Counted from the first letter of the stretch, positions 35,767 to 47,683 are shown. The stretch: 64,000 nucleotides of DNA from Limnanthes douglasii subsp. nivea (GCA_036936605.1 JAUPFV010000002.1:271816770-271880769), one strand, 5' to 3'. Notes: generated by a model not told the origin, from the letters alone. Program-made: numbers and translations.

Positions 35767-36594
35767 GAATACTTGGACCCTGATCCAACCCGGAATAAAG
35801 TGGGGGTTATCGCAGAACATTGTAAGTCGGTGTCCGGACTTATCAACTTTTTTGAGTCACTCACAATTTTCAGAGGAGACACCATGACAGCACCCACTGC
35901 TTCTTCAATAAAAAGGCATGTTCAAACTTTAGCTACCCAACTGGAGGGAGGCATGACTTTCTATCAATCACGGATTCCATTTCCCTTCATTGTTTTCGAT
36001 GAGGATGACTTGAGGGATATAGCTGGTCCTCATGAAGATGTTGTTGTCATAGGAGCATCTATCGGGGGCAATGACATAAGACGAATTTTGGTGGACACCG
36101 AGAGTTCAACCAATATTCTCTTCTTAACTTCCTACAAAAAGATGAAGAATCCAGCAGTACTTCAACGGTCGAACAGGTCAATTGTGGGTTTCACTGGAAG
36201 CTCAACAGATGTGATCGGAGAGTTTGAGGAGGAGGTTTTGTTGGGCAAAGGCCCTTTTAAAAAGATGGTTAGAATACTGTTCGTCGTAGTGGATTGTCCC
36301 ACTTATTATAATGCTATTCAGGGGATATATTGGCTCTCTAGGATGCATGCAGTGGCCTCAATAGTTCACCAATGTTTGAAGTATGTTGTGCAAGGACAAG
36401 TGGGAGTTGTTCGAAGCAGCCAAAAGGTAGCAAGAGAATGTTATGCAACAGCACTGGCTCCATGGACGTTGGGGGCAGTTCGTATCAATGAGGAATAGCA
36501 GTTTGAGGGGCTTTCTGGGGGTAAGGGTGAAATTGATGACCCCAGAGAGACCCCTGGAGTTTTAATACCAATTGAAGAAGTTGAAACACACTCT
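35767..36594 (+). pseudogene. Gypsy-1 protease region
   Basis: In frame with gag, this holds the retroviral-type aspartic protease region with ILVDTESSTNILF near 36087. The family motif is D-T-G-S-S, so the active-site glycine is replaced by glutamate here and the enzyme should be inactive. A stop lies at 36496. Confidence 0.85.
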
Positions 36595-38520
36595 TTGGCT
36601 GAAGGAAAAAGTGTCAAGATAGGATCCAAGATGACATCACAATTAAAGGGAAAAATGTTAAAGTTCTTGAAAGACCATCAGCATGTTTTTTCTTGGTGCA
36701 ATGCTGATGTTACCGGAGTGCCAGCAGATATTATGTCACACCAACTGTCCATCCGGAGGGACATAGCACTTGTGATACAAAAAAAAAGAGCTTTTTCTAA
36801 GGAAAAGGCTGATGTCATGGTTCAAGAGGTCGACCGACTTACTAAAATGGGGCACATAAAGGAGTCTCAGTATCCTTTATGGACAACCAATCCGATATTG
36901 GTAAAAAATAAAAATGGCAAGTGGCGTATGTGCATCGATTTTATAGATCTCAACAGGGCTTGCCCAAAGTATTTGTAACCAGTTCCCCGGATTGATCAGT
37001 TGGTGGATTCCACATCTGGGAACAAGCTGCTATCTTTTATGGATGCCTTCTCCGGGTATAATCAGATTCAAGTGGATCTGAAGGATCAGGAGCATACTAC
37101 GTTTGTTATTGATAGGGGCCTTCATTGTTACAAGGTGATGCCATTTGGTTTAAAAAATGTTGGGGATACCTATCAGAGGTTGGTAAACAAAGCTTTTGCT
37201 GATCAAATTGGAAGAAACATGGAAGTCTACATCGACGATATGATGGTGAAAAGTGTGGAAGAAGAGCTACACTTGGTAGATCTCCAAGAAACTTTTGCTA
37301 ACTTAGTAAAAGTGAATTTGAAATTAAACCCAGAGAAGTGTGTTTTTGGAGTGCAGTCCGGCAAATTCTTAGGGTATGTGATAAGTGAGCAAGGGATACA
37401 GCCTGATACGGACCAACTTAATGCTTTGCTACAAATGGAGCCTCCTCGGAATATTAAAGAAGTACAACAATTGACTGGGAGGCTGGCTGCACTAAACCGA
37501 TTTATTTCAAGGTCTTCGGATAAGTGCGCCCCATTTTTTCAAACTTTGAAAGGTGAGAAAGGCTTCAATTGGTCCCCACAGTGTGATGAGGCCTTCGATG
37601 AGATTAAAAAGCACTTGTCTTCTCCTAAGACTTTGTCTAAACCTGTTGATGGAGAAACTCTCTTCGTATATTTGGCAGTCTCTGATTGTGCAATAAGTTC
37701 AGTATTGGTAAGGGAAGTAGATAATTATCCCCGTCTGGTGTATTACATCAGTAAGAGCTTGATAGATGCAAAAAAACGCTATCTGAAGCTTGAAAAATTA
37801 GCATTAGCCCTGATGATTGCAACGAGGAAGATGAGACCTTATTTTTAGGCTCACACTATCATTGTCCGGACGTCTTTTCCTTTGAAAAACGTTCTCCAAA
37901 AGGCCGACATTTGAAGTAGAATGACTAAGTGGTCAGTGGAATTGGGAGACTTCGATATTGATTTTGCTCTTCGAACAACAATCAAAGCCCAAGCAGTGGC
38001 AGATTTCTTAGTTGAATTTCACCCAGATAGGGACATTAAGCAAACAACTGATGTGAAAGACAAAAAATTCTGGGTCATCCAGACTGATGGTGGATCAAGT
38101 ACCATGGGATGTGGTGCTGGGGTATGTTTAACCTCTCCGTACGGTGACAGAATATACCAGGCTATTTGTTTTGCTTTCAAGGCCTCTAATAATGAGTCTG
38201 TATATGAAGCTGCTATAGCTGGTTTGAAATTAGCTCTTATTTGTGGAGCCAAAAGAGTCAAGCTGATGACCGATTCTCAGCTTCTTATCCATCATGCACA
38301 AGGTCAATCCGGAGCTAAAAAGGAACAACTGGTTAAATACTTACTTCTTCTTAAAGAAGCAGCACTCAATTTCAAGAGCATCATTTATGAGCACATACCC
38401 CGAACAGAAAACATATTGGCAGACTTCTTGGCAACCATAGCATATACTGAGTCCTACCCTTGGATTCATGTGCTGGAGTGCCCATCCATTCAAATCAACC
38501 CGGATAAGGGAGAATAAAGT
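36595..38520 (+). pseudogene. Gypsy-1 reverse transcriptase and dual RNase H
   Basis: RT motifs in order: NGKWRMCIDFIDLNRACPK, MDAFSGYNQI, MPFGLKN, and the catalytic VYIDDMMVKS near 37225, then EKCVFGV and GKFLGY. The usual gypsy RNase H follows (37560-37900: FNWSPQCDEAF, YYISKSLIDA, YLKLEKLALAL). A second RNase H of the archaeal type lies at 38070-38440 (QTDGGSS, NNESVYEA, MTDSQLL, ILADFLA) with the D-E-D-D residues in place. The dual RNase H marks the Tat group. Stops are at 36976, 37846, 37912 and 38515. Confidence 0.93.
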
Positions 38521-39785
38521 TTCAATATACAGATAAAACAGCCTCAAGATTGGAGATTTCCTCTCCTTCAATATCTCTCAGATGGCATCTTACCTCCAGA
38601 AAAATCGGTAGCAAGAAAAGTAAAATACAAGGCTCGTGGTTTTGTCATCCTAAGAGATATTCTTTACAAAAAGTCTTATAGTAAACCCCTTCTACGATGT
38701 TTGGGGGTCGACGAATCTCAAGTAGTGCTCTCCGAACTACATGATGGTAAGGGATCAGCTCACTGTGGATTCAGGGCTCTAACAAGGAGAGTTTTGTTAG
38801 CTAGGTATTATTGGCCCTCTATAATGCAAGATGCTAAGGAGTTGGTGAGAAGGAGTGACCCATGTCAGAGATATAGCAATGAAATTCATATCCCAGCCAT
38901 CCGTCTAGAGTCAATTACTGAGCCAATACCTTTTGCTCGATGGGGGTTGGATTTAGTGGGACCTCTACCCATGGCGTCCGGAGGGCGTAGAACTATAATC
39001 GTCGCTATTGATTACTTTTCGAAGTGGATTGAAGCAGCTCTGTTGGCAGGCACAACATCAAAAGCTGTTATAAAATTCATTTAATCCAATATTTGCTGCA
39101 GATTTGGAATTCCACAAAATATAACAACAGACAATGGACCACTGTTCGACAACAAGGAAATGGAGAGTTTATGTGCCTCTAGAGGGATACAACATTGCTT
39201 TTCTTCCCATTTCCACCCACAAGCGAATGGTCAGGTCGAAGTGGCCAACAGGACAATATGTCCGGTCTGAAGAAGAATTTAGAAGGGGCTGCTGGGAAAT
39301 GGCCTAGTTATTTGGAAGAAGTTTTGTGGACTTACCGGACCACTCCCGGGGCTGTAACACAAGAGTCTCTCGTTGCCTTAGTATATGGAATGGATGCCAT
39401 AAATCCCATAGAAGCTAATCTCCCTTCATTTCGAGTTCATAATTTTTCCGAACACGCTAACGAGGTGCCTATCAGAGGCCAACTTGACTTAATAGAGGAA
39501 AGAAGAGTTAAGGCTCACCTTAGATCTGTACACAATTAAGGTTTGATGAGAAGCAGGTTCGCTTCTAAAATTAAGAGAAGGGATTTTCAACCGGGGGATA
39601 AGGTGTTGAGAAACGTTTTCCTACACACTAAAGAGAAGCAGTTTGGTAAGTTGGCTCCAACTTGGGAAGGACCCTATGTGGTCATTAAAAAGCTTAAGCA
39701 TGGTACATACCGGCTCCAAGACAAAGATGGAAGGATTTTGAATCACCCTTGGAATATTGAACACCTCTAGTTGTACTTGGAATAA
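38521..39785 (+). pseudogene. Gypsy-1 integrase
   Basis: A zinc-binding part (SAHCGFRALTRRV, YYWPSI, DPCQRY) leads into the integrase core with DLVGPLP, AIDYFSKWIEA, TTDNGP and HPQANGQVE, holding the D, D and E region. The zinc motif's first Cys of CxxC is serine here, while Gypsy-2 keeps Cys-Asp-Pro-Cys. Stops are at 39082, 39537 and 39768. A one-base loss near 39257 shifts the frame, after which the C-terminal part (GDKVLRNVF, LAPTWEGPYVV) continues to a natural stop at 39783-39785. Confidence 0.9.
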
Positions 39786-40285
39786 AAACTATGTAAATAT
39801 TTACTTCTTTAAAAGTTCATGTACATATTTGGAGGCATACTCTTTCTTACCCTGGTGGCGCGGGGACGTTTTAATGAGGTGTCCAGGCTCTTTTATAAAA
39901 TTTGATGCCTTCTCAAAAATCCGGAGTGTTTTCACTTAATAATTCTCGGTAAAGTTTTTATTTGAACAAGTCGGATTAAATTGAAGGAGTGATGACTACT
40001 CAATCATTTGTCATCAGAGAATTTAAACACTCTCACGTTAAAACATTTATGAAATAACCAAGGGCGGTTTAAACATCAGCCACTAAAATTGAAAAACTAT
40101 GCAAGAGTTGTGCAAAATAAAGCTACCCATTAAAACGTACGAAGTGCCTTGGCCATCCAAGGACTTTAAATTATCAAAATAAAAAAGATTTATCCGGTCA
40201 AGGACCGGACACAGTTACAAAAAATGCCTTGGCCATCCAAGGACTTTGGTTCAATCAAAACAAAAGTGAAAAAATAATTGATACT
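39786..40285. other. Gypsy-1 spacer between convergent pol and antisense gene
   Basis: No ORF. It contains two copies of the hairpin CCTTGGCCATCCAAGG (40147-40162 and 40227-40242) inside a longer duplicated context GCCTTGGCCATCCAAGGACT. The equivalent region of Gypsy-2 keeps a pair of hairpins at similar spacing. Confidence 0.75.
40147..40242. terminator. Paired hairpins downstream of both convergent genes (Gypsy-1)
   Basis: Two 16-bp inverted repeats with 6-bp stems (CCTTGG/CCAAGG) and a CCAT loop, 80 bp apart. Being palindromic they read the same on both strands, and they sit past the 3' ends of pol and of the antisense gene. A role in 3' processing or termination is inference only. Confidence 0.4.
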
Positions 40286-43246
40286 TTAAGACTGAGCCTT
40301 TGAAGATGGCTCAGCCTCACTAGTTTTCTTCTTTTTGAAGTTGTCATCTTCCTCATCTGGACTCTCCCCGATGTTCTCTTCTTTATCGGATGAGTCAGCA
40401 CTGAAGTAATCATGCTTGTCACCATCAACCATTGTGTGGAAGGGAAGGTCTTCGTACTCTACAAAAGTCCATAAATCTCCCAGATTCCTCTTCGGAAATT
40501 TCTCATGAAAGAGCAAGACCATGTCCGACTTAACTTTGGCATACATTTCTTCCTGAGTGTCTATCACTTGGTTGGTATAATCATCAATCCTAGCTTGGAT
40601 TTTTGCCTCTTGCTCCCTTAGCAAATCAGCTTTTTCTTGTGCAGCCTTGGACACCGAGTCCTTGAGCGAGATCGTGTCATTTGTCAAAGTATGAATTACC
40701 CTGTCCCTAGCCTTCACCTCCTCTTTCGAAGAAGAGAGATATTTCTCCAACTCGGATTGCTTTGTTCAGAGTTCTTTGATAGTATCTTCTAAGGTAGCTA
40801 CCTTTGTGGCCCAATCCTTCTGGTTCTTCTTTAACTCCTCATTTTCCCTCTTCAAAACATCAGCATTTTGGTTGGCAATGAGGAGGTCACTAGACAATTT
40901 CTCTTTGTCAGAATTAAGGGCATTAATAATAGCTGACTCACCTCGCACTTGCTTCTCCAAACTAAGTACTCGCTGAATATTACTTAATATAGAGTGAGTT
41001 ATAACGTCTCTTTCACTTGAGACATAGAAAGACTTACCATTGAAGGTAACGATGTTCGAAGAGCTTGGGGGAGGTAAGGTCCAGAAAAATCATCCTTAGG
41101 GAGGTTTTCGAAGTAAATACCAATTTCTTCAAGACCACTAATATCAACACCATCAATGCTGATATCCCCTCATGCACCCCCTCCGGTTTGGAAGTTACTA
41201 GGGATGCCTTCTGCTTGAGTTGGGTGAGTAGGGTCAACAAGGGGAAAGGGCTCCGGAGGCCGGAGGGAAATCTCATCACCCTTGGAGGTCTTCTTCTTCT
41301 TGGTCTCCCTGTCCTGGCCCTCTGCTCCCCGTTTCCTATTTTTCTTAGGAAACTTTGGAGGTTTTGGAGATCCTACCACTTTCCTAGTACTTTCATGCTC
41401 CACTACTTCTAGAAGAGCAACATCAATCTGTCCTTGATCTGGCCCCTCTTGGTTTGTTGGAGCAGTTACCTCCACTTCATTGGGATTGGCTTCAACCGCA
41501 CTATGTTTTCCTTTACCTTTCTTTCCCTTCATCTTACTTGAGGCTTTAGCTCTACCGGGCAAATACAATGCCCCGTCTGGCGCGTGTGTTCTTTTAAGGA
41601 CTACTTCCGGAGGGGGTGGGTTGGTAAGTTTCTCCCAAGATAAGTCCCTCCGGTCAGTAGTATTCCATAGGTAGGACCTTGCTAGATTGCCTCAAGTGAA
41701 AGCATTATGGAAGCGATTCCCCCACTTCTCAACAGCCCAAGCATTTAGCTTGGTGCAAGTGGTCTGCCCAGCCTTCAAGTAGTCACTGAAGTCCTTAGGC
41801 AGCACTACCAAGAAACAAAAAAAAAAGACAAGTCAGATAAACAAATTTGTGAAAAATAAAGATGTGAATGTGAGATGAGATTCTTACCATCGCTTCGCCA
41901 TCTGCTGGTAAGGAGGCTCGGGTTGACACCGTCTTTAATCTTCCTCCTATTCTCCCAGGTGTCACTCACAAACAAGAAATGAGTCTTCCAATTTCTTTCC
42001 GACTCGAGCATATCGTCCACTGCTTTGTAATTATCACCCATGTTGAAGTGATAGAAGGGAATATGGTAGTTTCTGCAGAGGCTGGCCACAGCTGCAAACT
42101 GCTCAATTGGAAGAGGAATTCCGGAGAGTCTAGAGGCCATAATACAGGTCATGAGAGTGTACCATGCATTGGGGCTCAGTTGTCCTGCGCAAAGTTTGAT
42201 GAAGTGAAAGTATTTCACTATCTTCGGGTCTAAGGGAAACCTTAGTCCCCAGTTGAAGAGCTCAGTGAAGAAAACTATTTCACCGAGCTTGCAGTCCATC
42301 GGTGTCTCCGGATCCACCAGAATCTTTATTTTGACATTCTCCGGGATCCCCCATTTTGTTCGCATCCGACCCAGTTCGGCTGTGTGGATGAAAGCATAAT
42401 TAAGTTTTTGCAAAGCTATCAGATATTTAACACTTACCTTGTGGAAAAGGGGTCCCACTTTTCCCACAAGACACTCCGGTAAATCCGGATGCCTTAAGCA
42501 TAGTTTCTCCTTGCCTTTGTCCTTCTTGGCAGCAACAGTCTCACTTGTTTGCCCGAAGACTTCGGACTCAAAGGGAGCTTCTTCAATAGAATCCTCCATC
42601 ACTTCTTCCATTATCATGGAGGGGTTTTCAGTTGTTTTTGGGTGAGGGGAGCTAGAGGTTGGCTCAGTAGGCCTTCCGGATTGTTGGGCTTCACTGGCTT
42701 CTTGTAGTCTCGACTCCGGTTGGGGCTCAGATGCAGTGGTTTCTTTCGGAGACTTGAACTAGATGACTCCGGGCCGGATAGCTTGTCCTTAGGAATCTTA
42801 ATGGGTGCCTCTGACCCCGTATTGCTATCTTTAGCCCCCGAGTTGGAAGGGGTACCTTTTAGAGCTTGCCCTTTTACCAAGCGACCTTTTCTTCGATTTA
42901 CTAACTCCTCTGGAGAGGCGTCAGCGTCCGATCCCATGGCAATGAATAGGGAAGGTTTCTTAAAACTGGTAACTGCTTGCCCTGGTTCAATAGTAGGCTC
43001 TGATTCCTGAACCGATGAGCCCGAGACAATTGGTGAAAGGTTGGGCTGGAACAATCTCCTAGGTTTAACACTCTTAGTTGAAGAAGAGCCCCGATCAGGC
43101 TCTGAGCTTGGGGTTTCCGATTTGTCGATAGGGGACACAGGGAGGCCTGCAGCAAAACGTCTTTCTCGTTCAACTTTTTGAGCTTTCTCTAACTCCGACA
43201 AATTGGGTTACCCATCTTTTATTAAAGCGTTCCTTGTTGTGAACAT
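40286..43246 (-). pseudogene. Gypsy-1 antisense gene (extra ORF), two exons, broken
   Basis: Exon 1 is 43246-41888 and exon 2 is 41804-40286. The intron (41887-41805) opens GTAAGA and closes GGTAG. In order the product has an S/P/E-rich N-terminus (SELEKAQKVERERRF) and a core (about 42470-41900: TAELGRMRTKWG, LRFPLDPKI, LSPNAWYTLM, SRLSGIPLP). The core resembles the Pfam family called putative gypsy-type transposon (Transposase_28). A K-rich stretch, a long coiled coil (40980-40560) and an acidic tail follow. Breaks: a stop near 43210, frameshifts near 42742 and 41060, further stops near 41718, 41169 and 40766. It is the counterpart of the better preserved Gypsy-2 gene. Function is not established. 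Confidence 0.85.
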
Positions 43247-43345
43247 AAACTCACAACAACAAAAAATGTTTGTTTTTTAGAGAGAGAGCTTTGAAGTTTA
43301 ACAGAGCAAGGATGATGAAGATGGTAAAACAGTAGAAAAATGACT

Positions 43346-43353
43346 AATTTATA
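43346..43353 (-). promoter_or_regulatory. TATA-like box of the Gypsy-1 antisense gene
   Basis: The minus strand reads TTTACTATAAATTAG about 100 nt before the ATG at 43246, followed by TCTACTGTTTTAC and a CT-rich leader. Gypsy-2 has the same TTTACTATAAATT, the same TCTACTGTTTTAC and similar spacing. Confidence 0.65.
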
Positions 43354-43655
43354 GTAAAGGTGCCCAAGATGCTTCGATACCTAGGAGAATTCGAAAGGGT
43401 TGCAATGGTTAAAAACGATGCTGATGTCATCCTCATTAAATGAAGAGGTTGCTTTTTGAAGTAAGTGGGAGCGCCGTTCTAGGGAAAAAAACGGCTGGTA
43501 TGGCAAATCAGAAAATGACATGTGTCCCACGATCTCTGGCAAAAAACCGTTTAGTTTCTGAGAACTTTTTCAGTCCGGATAAAGCCCTTGCACAGTTCGA
43601 AAATCTATCCGGATACAAGCTAATTTTTTAGGTCTTGCCAAAGGCCTTTTTACAC

Positions 43656-43674
43656 CACCTAAAAAAGGGGCTAC
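43656..43674 (+). promoter_or_regulatory. Gypsy-1 polypurine tract
   Basis: AAAAAAGGGGCTAC ends next to the 3' LTR start at 43675. Gypsy-2 has the matching AAAAAAGGGGCTCA in the same position. Confidence 0.8.
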
Positions 43675-44084
43675 TGATGAGTCCGGATTTTGTCACCACT
43701 CTTTATGAGAACCGGACAGGGGCAATTCAGACAATATCTACCTAACTGGACAGGGACAGTTCGGACAACCTCCACTCACTAAACTGTCCGAACAGAACTA
43801 AAGTATTAAACACTTAACCACTTCATGACTAAGCTAATTACTTGCTTAACTTAAAACTAATGGGTCTTTAAACTCGACCCGAATCCATTTAACACAACCC
43901 GAAATCCCATGTGGCCCAAAAATAAGGGTATAAATACTCAACCACCTACATTAAATGAGGGTAATGAAAATTAAATACAACCAGACAGCTCAATTCTCCC
44001 TCTACACTTTATCCAAACATTACACCTTCAATATACCACAAAACTCTGGACAAAATTACCCTCACGCAAAAATAAACCTCACCA
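43675..44084 (+). repeat. Gypsy-1 3' LTR
   Basis: 410 bp, a close match to the 5' LTR, followed by the AAGGT duplication at 44085-44089. The short ORF at 43955-44182 crosses its right edge into Copia-2 and is not a gene. Confidence 0.95.
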
Positions 44085-45678
44085 AAGGTAATATCAAAAC
44101 TTTGGCATGTTCATATACTAATATTATATCGGTAATAAATAATCCACTCATGTGTGTATTTCTTTGTAGGATACAGCAATAAAGCGCAATCTAAGTAAGG
44201 ATGAAAGGTTTATCTACACGACTACAAGAAATTTACGGCAAGTTCTAGTTATTTGTGATTTCTATTTAAATTATTTTACTGGACAAATATTATTTTTGGA
44301 AGATGTTATTTATTTTCATATTTTAGACAATATTGGTTATTTTTATATGTTTAGAAATAATCAATTAAATCTTTCATTTAATAATAAGGTTGTTTGTACT
44401 TGTAGTTCAACAATAACTGACTTATCTTGTTTCGGGTACCCCTACTTGTTCTATGAAAATCAGAAACCATTGACAAGTTCAGAGCTTTTAAAATCAAAGT
44501 TGAAAAATAACTAGGTAAGAGCATTAAGTGGGTTTGATCTGACCGTGGTGGTGAATATGATGGAAGATATGACAGATCAATTGAACAACATCAAAGATTA
44601 TTTGCTAGAAACCTAGAGAAGTGTGGCATAGTTCCTCAATATATAGTGTTGGTATCACCCAACATGAATGATGTATCTGAGAGGTGAAATTGTACACTAA
44701 AAGATATGGTGAAAAGTATGATAAGTTACTCGGCCATACTATTGTCATTATGAGTGAAGCCATCAAATGAGTGTCTTATATTCTCAACAAAGTTCCCAAT
44801 AAGGCAAACATTAAGACCCCAAATGAGATATGGAATCGGTGCAATCCTAGTTTAAATCATCTTCATATATGGGGGTATCTTTTTGAAGCAAAGGCTTATA
44901 GGCCTTAGGAAAAAACAATTACATCAAAACACGGTTAATTGCTTATTCATTGATTATTTAGAGTATTCAAGGGGTTATAAATTTTATGATCTTTATATTG
45001 ATAGTATTTTTTAGATGAGAACGGAAAAATTATTGATGATGTAGAGTTTGAGAGGAATAATTCAGGAACAAATGTTCATTTCAAAAACGAATCATAAAGA
45101 TTGATCAAGGTTCCAAAAGAAATACTTTAATATTAGTATAATAGAATTTAATGTCAATCATTTTGGCACTGTTAGAGCAAAGTGATACTAAAAACACATG
45201 GATTCTCAACTTGAGAATTTTAATAAGGATACAACAATGGTATAGTTAGAACAATAAGACAATCAATATAATGTCAAACTTCCACAAGTTAAGCAAAACA
45301 ATATAGTTCATGAGGATTTAACTCTACCTTCTCAAGAAGTACAACAATAAGTCATGGTTCCCTTGAGAAGGTCCATGAGAGAAATGAAGAATATTATACC
45401 TTCAGATTATATATAGTATATGTTCAAGAACATAAAGAGTCGTGTGCTAGAATTGTAAACAGCCTGTCATCTTACCAAAAAAACATGTAAAAATCTAACT
45501 CTCATTTGTAGATTGACCCTATGAAATAAGAGTATAAATCAAGGCAATATAACGCGTTATGTAAGCTTATCACATTATATGAAGAGAAAAAACAATTGGT
45601 TGTAAGTGGGTTTACAAGACAAAACAAAATTCTCTAGGTAATGTGAAAATGCATAAAGTGCGCATTGTAGTAAAAAAT

Positions 45679-46062
45679 ATACTCGGTATTAGGGATGCCA
45701 AAGTTGGTACAAACCGGCTCGACCCAACTAGGTTTTGTCTCGCCCGAATATATAACCAATCGGGTAATGAAAGAAATTTGTCTGGCCAGACCAAGCTAAA
45801 ATAATAATATAATATAATATAATATAATATAATATAATATAATATAATATAATATAATATAATATAATATAATATAATATAATATAATATAATATAATAT
45901 AATATAATATAATATAATATAATATAAATTGGTTTCTGTATGTCCGGCCCGTCTAACTTTCGGACATGAGTGGGCCGAGCTCGTATTTGAAAATATTAAA
46001 CCCAGAATGGCTCGAGCCAGGTTCAAGTTCAAGTAAAAAACAAGTAAGAGCGAACCATACTC
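45679..46062. mobile_element. 372-bp insertion in the Copia-2 RT, with 6-bp flanking duplication
   Basis: ATACTC at 45679-45684 recurs at 46057-46062. The sequence between (45685-46056) has no counterpart in copia RT, and skipping it brings the two halves of the RT together in order. Its flanks are GC-richer (CCGGCTCGACCC, GTGGGCCGAGCTCG) around a long pentanucleotide array. The left part (TAGGGATGCCAAAG) resembles hAT-type ends, but I see no matching inverted terminal repeat. Confidence 0.65.
45805..45926. repeat. (TAATA)n pentanucleotide microsatellite
   Basis: About 24 uninterrupted TAATA units. The 143-residue minus-strand ORF with a repeated YYIIL pattern is produced by this array. Confidence 0.95.
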
Positions 46063-46640
46063 AACATGAAGGGATTGATTTAAAAATGCATTCTCTCTAG
46101 TATCTACGCATGACACTTTTAGAAGAATCATGACTTTAGTTGCAACTTTAATCTCAAGCTTTATCAAATAAATGTACAAATCATTTTTCTCAATAGTGAT
46201 ATTTATGAAACGATCTATATGTTGCAACCTGGAGACTTTGAAATAGGTAACTCAAAACCTATGGCATACAAACTTTAAAATGCATTTATGAGTTCAAACA
46301 AGCTCTTCGTTAGTGGTACTACAAGTTTCTTGGAGTAATAGGCTTTTTTGGTTTTGAGATCAACTCAATTGAGGATTGTATGTACCATAAGTTCAATGGG
46401 ATCAATTTCATATATGTGGTATTATATCCCAATGAAATACTACTTGACTAAAACAATTGTAAATAGTTACACACCAAACAAACTTATATATGAAAATTTT
46501 GATATGAATAATCTTGGTGATGTAACAGTTGTGTCGAATTGTTCATATTACAAAAATGACGTATTTAGTATTTTGTCGATTATTGATCATGTAGGGGGGG
46601 TTAAGTTCTCCTATTGATAATGTAATAAGAACATATATAA

Positions 46641-47584
46641 AGTAAGTATATCCTTGATTAACATATGATGATCCAGGTATGATATTGTTGGAAATTTATA
46701 TATCGGTATGTTGATGATACATTTAAAATATTATCACAATATGCTCCAACTGATAAGCAGACATATTAATTATATAAATATATACTTGAATATTAATTGT
46801 ACTAATAAGTAAAAACCCATTATGGAGGTATACGTGTAGAAGTCGGATGAAATTTGGGCTATGTGAAGGATTTAGCCAAAATATCAACATTTGAGAATGA
46901 ACTGATAACTTCATGAACTAAATTGATAAAATTTAATTTAGTAGGTTGTAGTCCCTGATCACAAAATGAAATAAATGGTATAGCGAAATTGGGTATATAT
47001 ATATAAGATACTTATTATTAGATTCTTTCACTACTCGTGCACAAAAAAGTATGTCGTTTTATTGGTTTGACTCACTACAAAAAAACTTACTTTTTCTCTT
47101 TATATATTCTATTAACTTTCTACAATTGTTCTTTGAAGAACATAAGAACAGAGAACAATTAGGGAAGAAAAAACAAAAAGAAGATCCATGAGATACATTG
47201 AGTATGAATCTGTTGTTCTACTACAATCCATTGTTACTAGGATGAAGAACTCAACAAGTAAGTATTATGTATTTTTATTGTAGCTGGTAAACGATACACA
47301 AACAGATAATTCATTTTTTATGTGTAGTAAAACTATTGAACGATTCAATAAATTATATTATATCCAATACATGCAATGATTTATGTTTATAAATTAAATA
47401 TTATGTTATAATAAAACCTATATATGAAAATATTTATTATAAAATATGGTAACACGTGTTGAAATCACTCGTAACAAAATTAACCTTTTAAAATAAACGT
47501 ATTTTCTATATATAACCAAATTTATAGATAAATAATAAACAATTTTTTTGAACAACATTCATTAGATCCAAAGAATTAAATATC
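46641..47584. other. AT-rich stretch, probably the eroded 3' end of Copia-2 and flank
   Basis: No RNase H motif or second LTR of Copia-2 could be placed. Short ORFs only. Confidence 0.4.
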
Positions 47585-47683
47585 CATAATTATGATTGTT
47601 CCATCTTCCAAGATAATTACATTTTGTACATAATTATGATTCTTCCATCTTCCAAGATAATAACATTTCATACATAATTATGA
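47585..47683. repeat. Tandem repeat, 44-bp unit, 2.25 copies
   Basis: Units start at 47585, 47629 and 47673 (partial) with CATAATTATGATTSTTCCAT followed by CTTCCAAGATAA. Two full copies differ at a few positions. Confidence 0.9.

Larger units (their letters stand above)
33662..44084 (+). mobile_element. Gypsy-1, complete Ty3/gypsy element of the Tat type, non-functional
   Basis: The element is 10,423 bp with LTRs of 412 bp (33662-34073) and 410 bp (43675-44084), TG...CA ends and a 5-bp target duplication AAGGT. Gag-pol on the plus strand has RT before integrase (the Ty3/gypsy order) and a second RNase H domain, which together with a long antisense ORF before the 3' LTR is characteristic of the Tat group. 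LTRs differ by about 14 substitutions and one 2-bp gap counted by eye. Gag-pol has about ten stops and one frameshift. The element sits inside the gag region of Copia-2, so it is the younger of the two. Confidence 0.95.
44085..46640 (+). pseudogene. Copia-2 protease/integrase/RT part, resuming after Gypsy-1
   Basis: Directly after the Gypsy-1 LTR the reading resumes with GNIKTLACSYTN, which is what follows the zinc knuckle in copia gag-pol. Integrase is clear near 44540-44700 (SDRGGEYDGRYDRS, CGIVPQY, SPNMNDVSER, NCTLKDMVKSMIS) and near 44960 (YSRGYKFYD). RT begins near 45600 (GCKWVYKTKQNS, then GNVKMHKVRIVVK) and is split by a 372-bp insertion. It continues with GIDLKMHSL at 46065, EINSIEDCMYHKFNG near 46360 and DMNNLGDV near 46503. 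The catalytic Y-x-D-D is lost (YPNEIL). Stops are frequent. Confidence 0.8.

Noticed and set aside
45796..46227. 143-residue minus-strand ORF with repeated YYIIL
   Set aside because: Produced by the TAATA pentanucleotide array, whose 15-nt frame period avoids stops.
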